Shown: positions 18,142 through 27,558 of the stretch, piece by piece
Numbering within the stretch: position 1 is the stretch's first letter
Layout: every line of letters starts with the position of its first letter
NCBI RefSeq assembly: GCF_030687395.1
Contig: NZ_CP117430.1
Span: 62,001-126,000 of the forward strand
DNA length: 64,000 nucleotides
Source of the DNA: Pseudomonas wuhanensis
Lineage (GTDB): Bacteria; Pseudomonadota; Gammaproteobacteria; Pseudomonadales; Pseudomonadaceae
Direction of reading: 5' to 3'
The notes under the pieces: generated by a model
Databases searched by the model: none
Told to the model about the DNA's origin: nothing
The model's input: the letters and a program-made list of their open reading frames with translations, nothing else
Position numbers and translations under genes: made by a program

Positions 18142-19140
18142 ATGAAACTGAAGCGTTTGATGGCGGCAATGACTTTTGTCGCTGCTGGCGTTGCGACTGC
18201 CAACGCGGTTGCCGCTGTTGACCCTGCTATCCCGAGCTACACCAAGACCACTGGTGTGTCGGGCAACCTGTCCAGCGTCGGCTCCGATACCCTGGCGAAC
18301 CTCATGACCCTGTGGGCTGAGAACTACAAAAAAGAATACCCGAACGTAAACATCCAGATTCAGGCCGCCGGTTCTTCTACCGCGCCACCTGCGCTGACTG
18401 AAGGCACCGCTAACCTGGGCCCGATGAGCCGCAAGATGAAGGACAACGAGCTGCAAGCCTTCGAAACCAAGTACGGCTACAAGCCAACCGCTATCCCGGT
18501 TGCCGTAGACGCCCTGGCTGTCTTCGTACACAAAGACAACCCGATCCAGCACCTGACCATGGAACAGGTCGACGCTATCTTCTCCTCGACGCGTCTGTGT
18601 GGCGCTAAAACCGACGTGAAAACCTGGGGCGACCTGGGTGTGACCGGCGACCTGGCCAACAAGCCGGTTCAGCTGTTCGGTCGTAACTCGGTATCCGGCA
18701 CCTACGGCTACTTCAAGGAAGAAGCCCTGTGCAAAGGCGACTTCAAGCCAAACGTCAACGAACAACCGGGTTCGGCTTCGGTTGTGCAGTCGATCAGCTC
18801 CTCGCTGAACGGCGTCGGTTACTCGGGCATCGGCTACAAGACCGCCAGCGTGAAGACCGTGGCCCTGGCCAAGAAAGGCAGCACCGAGTTCGTTGAAGAC
18901 ACCGAAGAAAACGCCCTGAACGGCAAGTATCCGCTGTCGCGTTTCCTCTACGTTTACGTCAACAAGGCCCCGAACAAGCCTCTGGCCCCGCTGGAAGCCG
19001 AGTTCGTGAAACTGGTTCTGTCCAAACAGGGTCAGGAAGTGGTCGTGAAAGACGGCTACATCCCACTGCCAGCCAAGGTTGCTGCAAAAGCACTGGCTGA
19101 TCTGGGTCTGTCGGAAGGCGGTAACGTCGCAAAAAAGTAA
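18142..19140 (+). CDS. pstS: Phosphate ABC transporter substrate-binding protein PstS
   Basis: A 332-residue periplasmic phosphate-binding protein. The signal peptide ends near residue 24-25 (ANAVA-AV). Phosphate-contacting segments are visible: [12 protein letters not shown], the [20 protein letters not shown] stretch, and [13 protein letters not shown] start with AGGAG upstream and a Pho box at 18047-18064 mark it as the first gene of the phosphate regulon. A perfect 6-bp GC hairpin (19151-19165) and a REP element follow, which would let pstS be expressed more strongly than the permease genes. Confidence 0.95.
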   Translation: MKLKRLMAAMTFVAAGVATANAVAAVDPAIPSYTKTTGVSGNLSSVGSDTLANLMTLWAENYKKEYPNVNIQIQAAGSSTAPPALTEGTANLGPMSRKMKDNELQAFETKYGYKPTAIPVAVDALAVFVHKDNPIQHLTMEQVDAIFSSTRLCGAKTDVKTWGDLGVTGDLANKPVQLFGRNSVSGTYGYFKEEALCKGDFKPNVNEQPGSASVVQSISSSLNGVGYSGIGYKTASVKTVALAKKGSTEFVEDTEENALNGKYPLSRFLYVYVNKAPNKPLAPLEAEFVKLVLSKQGQEVVVKDGYIPLPAKVAAKALADLGLSEGGNVAKK

Positions 19141-19165
19141 AACCCTAGGCCCGGGCTAAGCCCGG

Positions 19166-19261
19166 ACCTGTAGGAGCAAGGCTTGCCCGCGAAAGCGGTG
19201 GGTCAGTCCACATTGATGTTGAATGTAACGACCCCTTCGCGGGCAAGCTTCGCCCCTACAA
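19166..19261. repeat. REP-type palindrome between pstS and pstC
   Basis: CCTGTAGGAGCAAGGCTTGC left arm and TTCGCGGGCAAGCTTCGCCC right arm, directly after a CCGGGC-TAA-GCCCGG hairpin (19151-19165) that lacks a T-run. Together they may protect or terminate the pstS transcript. Confidence 0.8.
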
Positions 19262-19338
19262 ATGCCGGTAAATACCGGCCCCCAAATTTCCGATCCACTG
19301 CCAGTTCCCACAGGCGGTGGATTTGTTGCGTCACTGCA

Positions 19339-19356
19339 TTGTCATCTTTCTGTCAT
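19339..19356 (+). promoter_or_regulatory. Pho box upstream of pstC
   Basis: TTGTCAT-CTTT-CTGTCAT: the second repeat is a perfect match to the PhoB half-site and the first matches 6 of 7. It shows that pstC has its own PhoB-dependent promoter separate from that of pstS. Confidence 0.87.
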
Positions 19357-19378
19357 ACAGGATCGCTAGGGTGTGCGA

Positions 19379-21661
19379 ATGAATGATCTGGCCAACTCCA
19401 CCATGACTACAAATCCCCCCAAGCGAATTGACTTCAATACGCCTGAGCTGCACCGCAAGCGCCGTATTCGTGCGCTGAAAGATCGCCTGACCCGCTGGTA
19501 CGTCCTCGTCGGCGGCCTCGCCGTCCTCGGCGCGATCACCCTGATCTTCTTCTTCCTCGGTTATGTTGTCGCGCCGCTGTTCCAGGGTGCCGATCTGACT
19601 GCCAAAGACGCCATCACGCCCGCCTGGATGCAAGACGCCGGCAAGCCGCTGATGATCTCCCTCGAAGAACAGAACCAGGTCGCCATGCGGGTTTCCGACA
19701 AGGGCCAGGCGCTGTTCTTTGATATCGACACCGGCGCCGAACTGCGCCGCGTTGATCTGCCAATCCCGGCGGGCAGCAGCGTAACCGCTATCGGCGAAGA
19801 CCAGCCAGGTCAGCCACTGGTCGCGGTGGGCTTGTCCAACGGTCAGGCTCTGGTGTTCCGTCACACCTATAAAGTCAGCTACCCGGATGGCAAGAAAACC
19901 ATCTCGCCAGCCATTGAATACCCATACGGCGAAACGCCAATCGCGCTGAACGAGACCGGTGGTGCGCTGGAGCACGTCAGCCTCAACGCTACCGATTCGA
20001 CCCTGCTGCTGGCCGGCTCCAGCGGTGCGCAACTGCATGTCATCTCGCTGACCAGCGAAGAAAACATGATGACCGGCGAAGTCACCAACGAGCAGAAGCG
20101 CATCGACCTGCCGCAAATGACCGAGCCGGTGAAGAACATCTTCGTCGACCCGCGTCAGCAATGGTTGTACGTGGTCAATGGTCGCGCCCAGGCCGACGTG
20201 TTCAGCTTGCGCGACAAGAGCCTCAACGGTCGCTACAAGTTGCTCGAAGATGGCAATGCCGAAGTGACCGCCAGTACACAATTGCTGGGTGGTATCTCGC
20301 TGATCGTTGGTGATTCCAAGGGCGGTCTCGCCCAGTGGTTCATGGCTCGCGATCAGGATGGCGAACAACGCCTCAAGCAGATCCGTACCTTCCAGATGGG
20401 TACGACGCCGATCGTTGAAATCACTGCCGAAGAGCGCCGTAAAGGCTTCGTCGCTCTTGATGCGTCCGGCAAGCTCGGCGTGTTCCACAGCACCGCTCAC
20501 CGCACTTTGCTGGTGGACCAGGTCGTCGACGGCCAAGGCCTGTTCGGCCTGTCGCCACGGGCTAACCGCGTGATCGTGGAGCAAGGTGGCAAGCTGCAAC
20601 CTCTGCTGCTCGACAACCCGCATCCGGAAGTCTCGTGGAGCGCGTTGTGGAGCAAGGTCTGGTACGAGAACTACGACGAGCCTAAATACGTCTGGCAATC
20701 GACCGCCGCCAACACCGACTTCGAACCCAAGCTGAGCCTCTCGCCGCTGACCTTCGGTACCCTGAAAGCTGCGTTCTACGCCATGCTGCTGGCCGCGCCA
20801 CTGGCCGTCGCCGCTGCGATCTACACCGCGTACTTCATGGCTCCGGGCATGCGTCGCAAGGTCAAACCGGTGATCGAGCTGATGGAAGCGATGCCGACGG
20901 TGATCCTCGGCTTCTTCGCCGGCCTGTTCCTGGCGCCGTATGTGGAAGGGCATCTGCCGGGGATTTTCAGTCTGCTGCTGTTGATGCCGATTGGCATCCT
21001 GGTCGCCGGTTTCACCTTCAGTCGCCTGCCTGAGTCCATTCGCCTGAAAGTGCCGGATGGCTGGGAAAGCGCGATCCTGATTCCGGTGATCATGTTTGTG
21101 GGCTGGCTGTCGCTGTACATGAGCCCGTACATGGAAACCTGGTTCTTCGGCGGTGACATGCGCATGTGGATCTCCCACGACCTGGGCATCACCTACGACC
21201 AGCGCAACGCCCTGGTGGTCGGCTTGGCCATGGGCTTCGCGGTGATTCCGAACATCTACTCCATTGCCGAAGATGCCGTGTTCAGTGTGCCTCGCGGCCT
21301 GACCCTGGGCTCTCTGGCTCTCGGTGCCACGCCGTGGCAGACCATGACGCGGGTGGTGATCCTCACCGCCAGCCCGGGCATTTTCTCGGCGCTGATGATC
21401 GGCATGGGCCGTGCGGTCGGTGAAACCATGATCGTGCTGATGGCCACCGGTAACACCCCGGTCATGGAAATGAACCTGTTCGAAGGCCTGCGCACATTGG
21501 CAGCCAACGTCGCGGTGGAAATGCCCGAATCGGAAGTCGGCGGCAGCCACTACCGCGTGCTGTTCCTCTCGGCGCTGGTGCTGCTGTTGTTCACCTTCGT
21601 CATGAACACCCTCGCGGAACTGATTCGTCAGCGTCTGCGCAAGAAATACTCGTCGCTTTAA
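19379..21661 (+). CDS. pstC: Phosphate ABC transporter permease PstC (long form)
   Basis: About 760 residues, more than twice the length of E. coli PstC. After one N-terminal membrane segment (~45-70) comes a periplasmic insertion of roughly 350 residues, containing a WD/quinoprotein-like beta region (repeats such as GQPLVAVGLSNGQALVF and QWLYVVNGRAQADVF). The C-terminal permease domain carries the EAA-loop region DAVFSVPRGLTLGSLALGATPWQTM. Starts are uncertain: the ATG at 19379 has AGGG seven nt upstream, and an ATG at 19403 is also possible given how close the Pho promoter lies. Confidence 0.9.
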   Translation: MNDLANSTMTTNPPKRIDFNTPELHRKRRIRALKDRLTRWYVLVGGLAVLGAITLIFFFLGYVVAPLFQGADLTAKDAITPAWMQDAGKPLMISLEEQNQVAMRVSDKGQALFFDIDTGAELRRVDLPIPAGSSVTAIGEDQPGQPLVAVGLSNGQALVFRHTYKVSYPDGKKTISPAIEYPYGETPIALNETGGALEHVSLNATDSTLLLAGSSGAQLHVISLTSEENMMTGEVTNEQKRIDLPQMTEPVKNIFVDPRQQWLYVVNGRAQADVFSLRDKSLNGRYKLLEDGNAEVTASTQLLGGISLIVGDSKGGLAQWFMARDQDGEQRLKQIRTFQMGTTPIVEITAEERRKGFVALDASGKLGVFHSTAHRTLLVDQVVDGQGLFGLSPRANRVIVEQGGKLQPLLLDNPHPEVSWSALWSKVWYENYDEPKYVWQSTAANTDFEPKLSLSPLTFGTLKAAFYAMLLAAPLAVAAAIYTAYFMAPGMRRKVKPVIELMEAMPTVILGFFAGLFLAPYVEGHLPGIFSLLLLMPIGILVAGFTFSRLPESIRLKVPDGWESAILIPVIMFVGWLSLYMSPYMETWFFGGDMRMWISHDLGITYDQRNALVVGLAMGFAVIPNIYSIAEDAVFSVPRGLTLGSLALGATPWQTMTRVVILTASPGIFSALMIGMGRAVGETMIVLMATGNTPVMEMNLFEGLRTLAANVAVEMPESEVGGSHYRVLFLSALVLLLFTFVMNTLAELIRQRLRKKYSSL

Positions 21662-21676
21662 GAAAGGTAGAAGTCT

Positions 21677-23347
21677 GTGAAACAGAACTCCCTGAATGGA
21701 TGGTTCAAGAGCGGCGCCCCCGGCGTCTGGATCAGCGGTGGCGCGGTGTCCATTGCGGTCATCATGACCATTGGCCTGCTGGCGGTGATTGCCGTGCGCG
21801 GTCTGGGTCACTTCTGGCCGGCGGACCTGATCCACGCCAGTTATGACGTGCCGGGCCAGGCCAATCACCTGGTCATCGGCGAAGTGGTGCAGAAGGAAGA
21901 AGTGCCCCGCGAGCGCCTGAAAAGCGCTGGCCTGCCGGTGCCCGACCAAGGCCCGGAGTTCATGACCCGCGAGCTGATCAAGGTCGGCAACCGTGATCTG
22001 AACGGCAACGACTTCACCTGGATCGTCGGTGAGTGGCTGACCAACCAGAAGACCCCGCCAGAGCTGATGGCCATCGAGCGTCGCGAGTGGGGCAACTTCT
22101 ACGGCTACCTGGTCAACGTCAAACAGGATGGCAAGGTCATCGCTGAAGGCGAGGCCGCATGGCCTGAGTTGCAGGCCCGTGTTGCTCGCGTCAACCAGCT
22201 CGCCGCGCAGCTCAAGACCCTGGAAAAGGTCGATATCGGTGCGATCAACGCCGGTCTCGAACGCATCCGTCTGCACGGTCGCAAACTGGAGCTGGACGGC
22301 CGTCTCGACGCTGCCGCGCAAGCGGACCTTGAGTCCGAGCGCGCCGAGCTGAACGCCCGTTATCAGGAAATCGAAGCGCGTTTGAACGACCTGCATGCGC
22401 AGTTCAACCGCGACAGCCTGACCGCTCGCGATGCTAACGGTAAAGAAGTCGAAATCGGCATCGGCAAAGTGGTTCACGCCTACCAGCCGAATGGCATGGG
22501 CACGCTCACCAAGATCGGCTTCTACTTCAGTAAGGTCTGGGAATTCCTCAGCGATGACCCCCGTGAAGCCAACACCGAAGGCGGGATTTTCCCGGCGATT
22601 TTCGGCACCGTGATGATGACCCTGATCATGGCGATGATCGTGACTCCGTTCGGCGTGCTGGCGGCAGTCTACCTGCGTGAATATGCGCGGCAGAACACCA
22701 TGACTCGCTTGATCCGCATCGCGGTGAACAATCTGGCGGGTGTTCCGGCCATCGTTTACGGCGTGTTTGGTCTGGGCTTCTTCGTCTACGTACTCGGCGG
22801 TTCAGTCGACCGGTTGTTCTTCCCTGAAGCACTGCCGGCACCGACCTTCGGTACGCCGGGCCTGCTCTGGGCCTCGCTGACACTGGCGCTGCTGGCCGTG
22901 CCAGTGGTGATCGTGGCCACCGAAGAAGGCCTGGCGCGGATTCCTCGCACTGTTCGCGAAGGCTCGCTGGCCCTTGGCGCGACCAAAGCCGAAACCTTGT
23001 GGAAAATCGTGCTGCCGATGGCCAGCCCGGCGATGATGACCGGCATGATCCTCGCCGTGGCCCGTGCCGCCGGTGAAGTGGCGCCGTTGATGCTGGTGGG
23101 TGTGGTGAAACTGGCGCCGTCGCTGCCGCTGGATGGCAACTACCCGTACCTGCACCTGGACCAGAAGATCATGCACTTGGGCTTCCACATTTATGACGTT
23201 GGCTTCCAGAGCCCGAACGTCGAAGCCGCGAGGCCGCTGGTGTACGCCACTGCATTACTGCTGGTGCTGGTGATCGCGACATTGAACCTGTCGGCCGTTT
23301 ATATCCGTAACCATCTGCGCGAGAAATACAAAGCGCTGGATAGTTAA
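21677..23347 (+). CDS. pstA: Phosphate ABC transporter permease PstA (long form)
   Basis: A 556-residue permease, also longer than E. coli PstA (~296). The first membrane segment (~20-40) is followed by a ~250-residue periplasmic insertion with coiled-coil character (EIEARLNDLHAQFNRD and neighbours). The binding-protein-dependent transport domain follows, with EAA loop REGSLALGATKAETLWKIVLP. The start is GTG at 21677 with AAAGGTAGAAG upstream, 15 bp after pstC. Paired long PstC/PstA forms are usual in Pseudomonas. Confidence 0.92.
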   Translation: MKQNSLNGWFKSGAPGVWISGGAVSIAVIMTIGLLAVIAVRGLGHFWPADLIHASYDVPGQANHLVIGEVVQKEEVPRERLKSAGLPVPDQGPEFMTRELIKVGNRDLNGNDFTWIVGEWLTNQKTPPELMAIERREWGNFYGYLVNVKQDGKVIAEGEAAWPELQARVARVNQLAAQLKTLEKVDIGAINAGLERIRLHGRKLELDGRLDAAAQADLESERAELNARYQEIEARLNDLHAQFNRDSLTARDANGKEVEIGIGKVVHAYQPNGMGTLTKIGFYFSKVWEFLSDDPREANTEGGIFPAIFGTVMMTLIMAMIVTPFGVLAAVYLREYARQNTMTRLIRIAVNNLAGVPAIVYGVFGLGFFVYVLGGSVDRLFFPEALPAPTFGTPGLLWASLTLALLAVPVVIVATEEGLARIPRTVREGSLALGATKAETLWKIVLPMASPAMMTGMILAVARAAGEVAPLMLVGVVKLAPSLPLDGNYPYLHLDQKIMHLGFHIYDVGFQSPNVEAARPLVYATALLLVLVIATLNLSAVYIRNHLREKYKALDS

Positions 23348-23365
23348 CTTTATAAGTCGGCGTGG

Positions 23366-23461
23366 CCCCTTGTGGGAGCTGGCTTGCCTGCGATGCAGAC
23401 GACGCGGTCTGTCAGTAACACCGCAGTGATGCCATCGCAGGCAAGCCAGCTCCCACAGGGA
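23366..23461. repeat. REP-type palindrome (GCAGGCAAGCCAGCTCCC subfamily) between pstA and pstB
   Basis: The arms at 23366-23395 and 23433-23461 carry TGGGAGCTGGCTTGCCTGCG and its complement. This subfamily differs from the GCGGGCAAGCC core and is shared with the copy at 50149-50241. It lies inside the pst operon. Confidence 0.85.
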
Positions 23462-23554
23462 CCGGCGTCAGACAGAGATTTTGAGTAAGCCGCTGGCCCG
23501 AACATCAAGCCAGCGGTTCAACGAACCGAATTTGTTAGCACAGGGGAGCCTCCC

Positions 23555-24388
23555 ATGCAGCACGAAGCACACACTCACGGCATCAACATGTCGGCCCTGG
23601 GCCGCGACAAACAGAGCCTGAGCCTCGAGCAGGAAACCGTGGCCATCGAAGTGCCGGGCCTGAGCCTGTTCTACGGCGACAAACAAGCGCTGTTCGATGT
23701 CAGCATGAACATCCCGAAACAGCGTGTGACCGCCTTCATCGGCCCGTCCGGCTGCGGCAAGTCCACGCTGCTGCGCACTTTCAACCGCATGAACGACCTG
23801 GTGGATGGCTGCCGCGTCGACGGCGCAATCAACCTCTATGGCAACAACATCTACCGCAAGGGCGAGGACGTGGCCGAGCTGCGTCGCCGGGTCGGCATGG
23901 TGTTCCAGAAGCCTAACCCGTTCCCGAAAACCATTTACGAAAACGTGGTTTACGGTTTGCGCATCCAGGGCATCAACAAGAAGCGCGTCCTCGACGAAGC
24001 CGTCGAGTGGGCGTTGAAAGGCGCGGCGCTGTGGGATGAGGTCAAGGATCGTCTGCACGAGTCGGCACTCGGCCTGTCTGGCGGTCAGCAGCAACGTCTG
24101 GTGATTGCCCGCACCATCGCCGTGGAGCCGGAAGTACTGCTGCTCGACGAGCCGTGCTCGGCACTCGACCCGATCTCCACGCTGAAAGTCGAAGAGCTGA
24201 TCTACGAACTGAAATCCAAGTTCACCATTGTGATCGTGACCCACAACATGCAACAGGCCGCGCGGGTTTCCGACTACACGGCGTTCATGTACATGGGCAA
24301 ACTGGTGGAATTCGGCGACACCGACACTCTGTTCACCAATCCGGCGAAGAAGCAGACCGAAGACTACATCACCGGTCGTTACGGCTAG
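23555..24388 (+). CDS. pstB: Phosphate ABC transporter ATPase PstB
   Basis: A 277-residue ATPase energising phosphate import. Walker [10 protein letters not shown] (~67-75), signature [15 protein letters not shown], Walker [16 protein letters not shown] and the H-loop [14 protein letters not shown] are present. About 30 extra N-terminal residues precede the ABC core, as in other Pseudomonas PstB. AGGGGAGCC lies before the ATG. It is followed by phoU after 71 bp. Confidence 0.95.
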   Translation: MQHEAHTHGINMSALGRDKQSLSLEQETVAIEVPGLSLFYGDKQALFDVSMNIPKQRVTAFIGPSGCGKSTLLRTFNRMNDLVDGCRVDGAINLYGNNIYRKGEDVAELRRRVGMVFQKPNPFPKTIYENVVYGLRIQGINKKRVLDEAVEWALKGAALWDEVKDRLHESALGLSGGQQQRLVIARTIAVEPEVLLLDEPCSALDPISTLKVEELIYELKSKFTIVIVTHNMQQAARVSDYTAFMYMGKLVEFGDTDTLFTNPAKKQTEDYITGRYG

Positions 24389-24459
24389 GAAGCTGTTGTT
24401 GCTCACTGAACTGACGCTGCGGTCCACCGCACCTTACCGGACGCTCCAAGGACGCCAAC

Positions 24460-25221
24460 ATGATTAGTAAAGAAGGCCTTACCCATCACATCTCCGCGCA
24501 GTTCAACGCTGAGCTGGAGGAAGTTCGCAGCCACCTCCTGGCCATGGGCGGGCTGGTCGAGAAGCAGGTCAACGACGCGGTCACCGCGCTGATCGAGGCC
24601 GATTCGGGCCTGGCCCAGCAAGTGCGCGAGATCGACGACCAGATCAATCAGATGGAGCGCAACATCGACGAAGAATGCCTGCGCATTCTGGCCCGTCGCC
24701 AACCGGCGGCATCGGACTTGCGTCTGATCATCAGCATCTCCAAGTCGGTGATCGACCTCGAGCGTATCGGCGACGAGGCCACCAAGATCGCCCGTCGCGC
24801 CATTCAGTTGTGCGAAGAAGGCGAAGCGCCGCGCGGTTACGTCGAGGTTCGCCACATCGGCGACCAGGTGCGCAACATGGTTCGCGATGCCCTGGATGCG
24901 TTTGCCCGCTTCGACGCCGACCTGGCGTTGTCGGTGGCGCAGTACGACAAGATCATCGACCGCGAATACAAGACCGCCCTGCGTGAGCTGGCCACCTACA
25001 TGATGGAAGACCCGCGCTCTATCTCGCGGGTCTTGAGCATTATCTGGGTGCTGCGTTCCCTGGAGCGGATCGGCGACCACGCACGCAACATCTCGGAACT
25101 GGTGATTTACCTGGTGCGCGGCACCGACGTGCGTCACCTGGGCCTCAAGCGCATGAAAGAAGAAGTTGAAGGCACAAGTGCCGAAACCGCTAATGTTCCG
25201 GGCAAAGCTGACGATAAGTAA
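24460..25221 (+). CDS. phoU: Phosphate signalling protein PhoU
   Basis: A 253-residue all-helical protein with two PhoU repeats. Each carries the metal-binding acidic helix: first DLERIGDEATKIARRA (~97-112), second SLERIGDHARNISELVIYL (~198-216). It links PstSCAB transport state to PhoR and represses the Pho response when phosphate is plentiful. It is the last gene of the pst operon, followed by an intrinsic terminator. Confidence 0.95.
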   Translation: MISKEGLTHHISAQFNAELEEVRSHLLAMGGLVEKQVNDAVTALIEADSGLAQQVREIDDQINQMERNIDEECLRILARRQPAASDLRLIISISKSVIDLERIGDEATKIARRAIQLCEEGEAPRGYVEVRHIGDQVRNMVRDALDAFARFDADLALSVAQYDKIIDREYKTALRELATYMMEDPRSISRVLSIIWVLRSLERIGDHARNISELVIYLVRGTDVRHLGLKRMKEEVEGTSAETANVPGKADDK

Positions 25222-25235
25222 GATTGCCCAAGAAA

Positions 25236-25268
25236 AGCGCCCGGCCCTTTGGTCGGGCGTTTTCGTTT
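25236..25268 (+). terminator. Intrinsic terminator after phoU
   Basis: GCGCCCGGCC paired with GGTCGGGCG around a short loop, followed by TTTTCGTTT on the plus strand. Confidence 0.8.
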
Positions 25269-25386
25269 GGAGCTTTTGAATGGAAAAGCAGCACCCGCGA
25301 ACGAAAAGTCCCGGCGTGACTGAAGAGTTTTGGCAAAGTGCCATCAGCCAGCGTTATGCTTGCCGGGATTTTTAAAGGGGTGTTGG

Positions 25387-26337
25387 ATGAGCAAGATCAG
25401 TGTGTTGGTCGTGGACGATGCGTCGTTCATTCGTGACCTGGTGAAGAAGTGCCTGCGCAACTACTTCCCGGGGATCCGGACCGAAGATGCAGTCAACGGT
25501 AAAAAGGCCCAGGCCATGCTGGCCAAAGAAGCGTTCGACCTGGTTCTGTGCGACTGGGAAATGCCGGAAATGTCCGGTCTGGAACTGCTGACCTGGTGCC
25601 GCGAGCAAGACAACCTCAAGACCATGCCGTTCGTGATGGTCACCAGCCGTGGCGACAAAGAGAACGTCGTCCAGGCGATTCAGGCCGGGGTTTCCGGCTA
25701 CGTCAGCAAACCGTTCACCAATGAACAGCTGCTGACCAAAGTCAAACAGGCGCTGAACAAGGTCGGCAAGCTCGACACCTTGATGAACAGTGCGCCGACC
25801 AAAATGAACTCGGCATTCGGCAACGACTCCCTGAGCGCATTGACCGGTGGCAAGGCTGCTGTCGCCGCGCCATCGGCGGCACCGGTCAACCCGTTCGCCA
25901 AACCTGTCGCCGCTGCACCAGCCCCGGCCGCCGCACCGTCTCGTGGCCTGCTCAACAGCCCGCCGGTCAAGGCGCCTGCAGCCTCCGCGGCACCCGCTGG
26001 CGGTCGTGGCCAAGGCCAACTGCGCCTGCCGAGCGGCACCCAGCAATGCGTGATCAAGGCCTTGAGCATTAAGGAAGCGCTGCTGGTGGTGAAACGCACC
26101 GACACCTTGCCGCAAGTCCTCGACAGCGCCGTGCTCGACCTGGAGCAGGGCGACAACGCCGAAATCGCCCGTCTCAACGGCTACCTGCACGCCATCGTCG
26201 CCCACGAGCCGAAGCCCGACAGCGAGTGGCTGCAGCTGACCTTCCGCTTCGTCGACCAGGATGCGCAGAAGCTCGACTACATCTCCCGCCTGATCGCCCG
26301 TGGCACCGCGCAGAAGCATTTCGTACCCGGCGCGTAA
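25387..26337 (+). CDS. Response regulator with a PilZ-like C-terminal domain, PA5364-like
   Basis: A 316-residue protein. The receiver domain occupies 1-125, with acidic pocket DD (10-11), phospho-acceptor Asp56 in LVLCDWEMP, switch residue in MVTSRG and the conserved Lys in YVSKPF. A linker of about 70 residues rich in Ala and Pro follows, then a C-terminal domain (~215-310; GQLRLPSGTQQCVIKAL and later ISRLIARGTAQKH). That domain resembles PilZ-type folds but lacks an obvious RxxxR/DxSxxG pair, so c-di-GMP binding is doubtful. The start at 25387 is supported by AAAGGGGTG upstream. No kinase partner lies adjacent; the gene sits between phoU and phoR/phoB. Confidence 0.75.
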   Translation: MSKISVLVVDDASFIRDLVKKCLRNYFPGIRTEDAVNGKKAQAMLAKEAFDLVLCDWEMPEMSGLELLTWCREQDNLKTMPFVMVTSRGDKENVVQAIQAGVSGYVSKPFTNEQLLTKVKQALNKVGKLDTLMNSAPTKMNSAFGNDSLSALTGGKAAVAAPSAAPVNPFAKPVAAAPAPAAAPSRGLLNSPPVKAPAASAAPAGGRGQGQLRLPSGTQQCVIKALSIKEALLVVKRTDTLPQVLDSAVLDLEQGDNAEIARLNGYLHAIVAHEPKPDSEWLQLTFRFVDQDAQKLDYISRLIARGTAQKHFVPGA

Positions 26338-26360
26338 GCCCGGCGTCGCCTTCTCGTACG

Positions 26361-26428
26361 CCTTCGCGGGCAAGCCTCGCTCCCACAGGTTCACTGTTTA
26401 CCTGTAGGAGTGAGGCTTGCCCGCGAAG
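26361..26428. repeat. REP-type palindrome after the response regulator gene
   Basis: CCTTCGCGGGCAAGCCTCGC left arm and AGGCTTGCCCGCGAAG right arm with CCCACAGGT / ACCTGTAGG extensions and a short loop. It is a close, compact member of the main REP family. Confidence 0.85.
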
Positions 26429-26546
26429 AGGCCATCGAAATCACCGCACATCTTCTGAACCGCCCATTTTGAAACATCTGCCGACTACGCTGGTCCATTT
26501 CAGCTGCTAGGCTCCTTCCCAGGCCTTACTCGACAGAATCTTGCCC

Positions 26547-27443
26547 ATGTTCGCGCGCCTGCTGTTTTTCTGTGGTCTGTTCATGGCCTCCACCTCGGCT
26601 GTGGCCATGACGATCTACCGGTCCACCGACGCCAGTGGCGTGGTCTCTTACAGCGACCGCCCCACCAAAGGCGCGAAGGTGTTCGTTTTTCGGGACCGGA
26701 TGGTCGAGCGTCTTGAGCGGCAGGTGTACCTCGATATCAAGAGGCAGAAGGGCATGGACAGTGTGTTCGTGCGCAACGATCTGTATGCGCCAGTCGAGAT
26801 CGAGCTGAGTTTTTCCGGGCTGAATAACGTCAGTGGTGCACCGAGCCGACCGATCCGCCGGGTGATGCCGGCACGCAGTAACCTTCGTCTGGCACTGCTC
26901 AAGGCGACGAAGGCCGGAAGGCCGCTGGCGTATACCCCAAGGTTCGAATACTCCCTGGGCGACCCTGCAGGGGCCGCCATGGCCTATCGATATCCGTTGC
27001 CCTGGCGTGGTGGGCCGTTTCGCCTGAGTCAGGGCGCCAATGGCCAATACAGCCACTATGGGCCGAAGAACCGTTATGCGATGGACATCGCCATGCCCGA
27101 AGGCACGCCGATCATCGCGGCGCGCGGCGGGATGGTCGTTAAAACCGAGAATAGACAAACCGGGCGCGGCAACGATCCGTCGGGCAATTTCGTGCGGGTG
27201 TTGCACGATGACGGGACCATGGGCGTGTACCTGCACCTCAAGAAAGGTTCGGTCAGCGTACGGGAAGGTCAGCGAGTGGTGGTGGGCAGCGCGCTGGCGC
27301 TGTCGGGCAACACCGGCAACAGCAGCGGCCCGCACCTGCACTTCGTGGTGCAGCGCAATACAGGCTTGGGGTTGGTGTCGATTCCTTACCAGTTCAATCA
27401 GCCGGTGGGGGCGTTGCCCAACTTTGCGTTGGGCAAGAAGTAA
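26547..27443 (+). CDS. Exported M23 (LytM-type) peptidase-like protein
   Basis: A 298-residue protein with a signal peptide (MFARLLFFCGLFMASTSAVA). An N-terminal DUF4124-like segment (YRSTDASGVVSYSDRPTKGA) is followed by a C-terminal M23 domain (~165-285). The HxH motif GPHLHF and an upstream YLHL histidine are intact. At the first metal-ligand motif (normally HxxxD before the GTP turn) the sequence is RYAMDIAMPEGTPI, so Arg stands where His is expected. It may be a catalytically weak or regulatory M23 protein acting on peptidoglycan, or use a shifted ligand. The frame opens at 26541, but the ATG at 26547 is the natural start. Confidence 0.82.
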   Translation: MFARLLFFCGLFMASTSAVAMTIYRSTDASGVVSYSDRPTKGAKVFVFRDRMVERLERQVYLDIKRQKGMDSVFVRNDLYAPVEIELSFSGLNNVSGAPSRPIRRVMPARSNLRLALLKATKAGRPLAYTPRFEYSLGDPAGAAMAYRYPLPWRGGPFRLSQGANGQYSHYGPKNRYAMDIAMPEGTPIIAARGGMVVKTENRQTGRGNDPSGNFVRVLHDDGTMGVYLHLKKGSVSVREGQRVVVGSALALSGNTGNSSGPHLHFVVQRNTGLGLVSIPYQFNQPVGALPNFALGKK

Positions 27444-27463
27444 TGGGTTGGCTGACCCAACGC

Positions 27464-27530
27464 CATCGCGGGCAAGCCCGCTCCCACAGGTCCTGCGCAA
27501 GTCCTTGTGGGAGCGGGCTTGCCCCGCGAA
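27464..27530. repeat. REP-type palindrome between the M23 and CorC-like genes
   Basis: ATCGCGGGCAAGCCCGCTCC paired with GGGAGCGGGCTTGCCCCGCG, in a convergent gap, so it can serve both transcripts as a terminator. Confidence 0.85.
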
Positions 27531-27558
27531 GGGATCGACGCGGATCCGGATCAGCCTA

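Noticed and set aside
19331-22477. 1048-codon minus-strand frame opposite pstC/pstA
   Set aside because: The composition (very rich in His, Gln, Gly, Val) is typical of a shadow frame; the sense strand encodes recognisable permeases.
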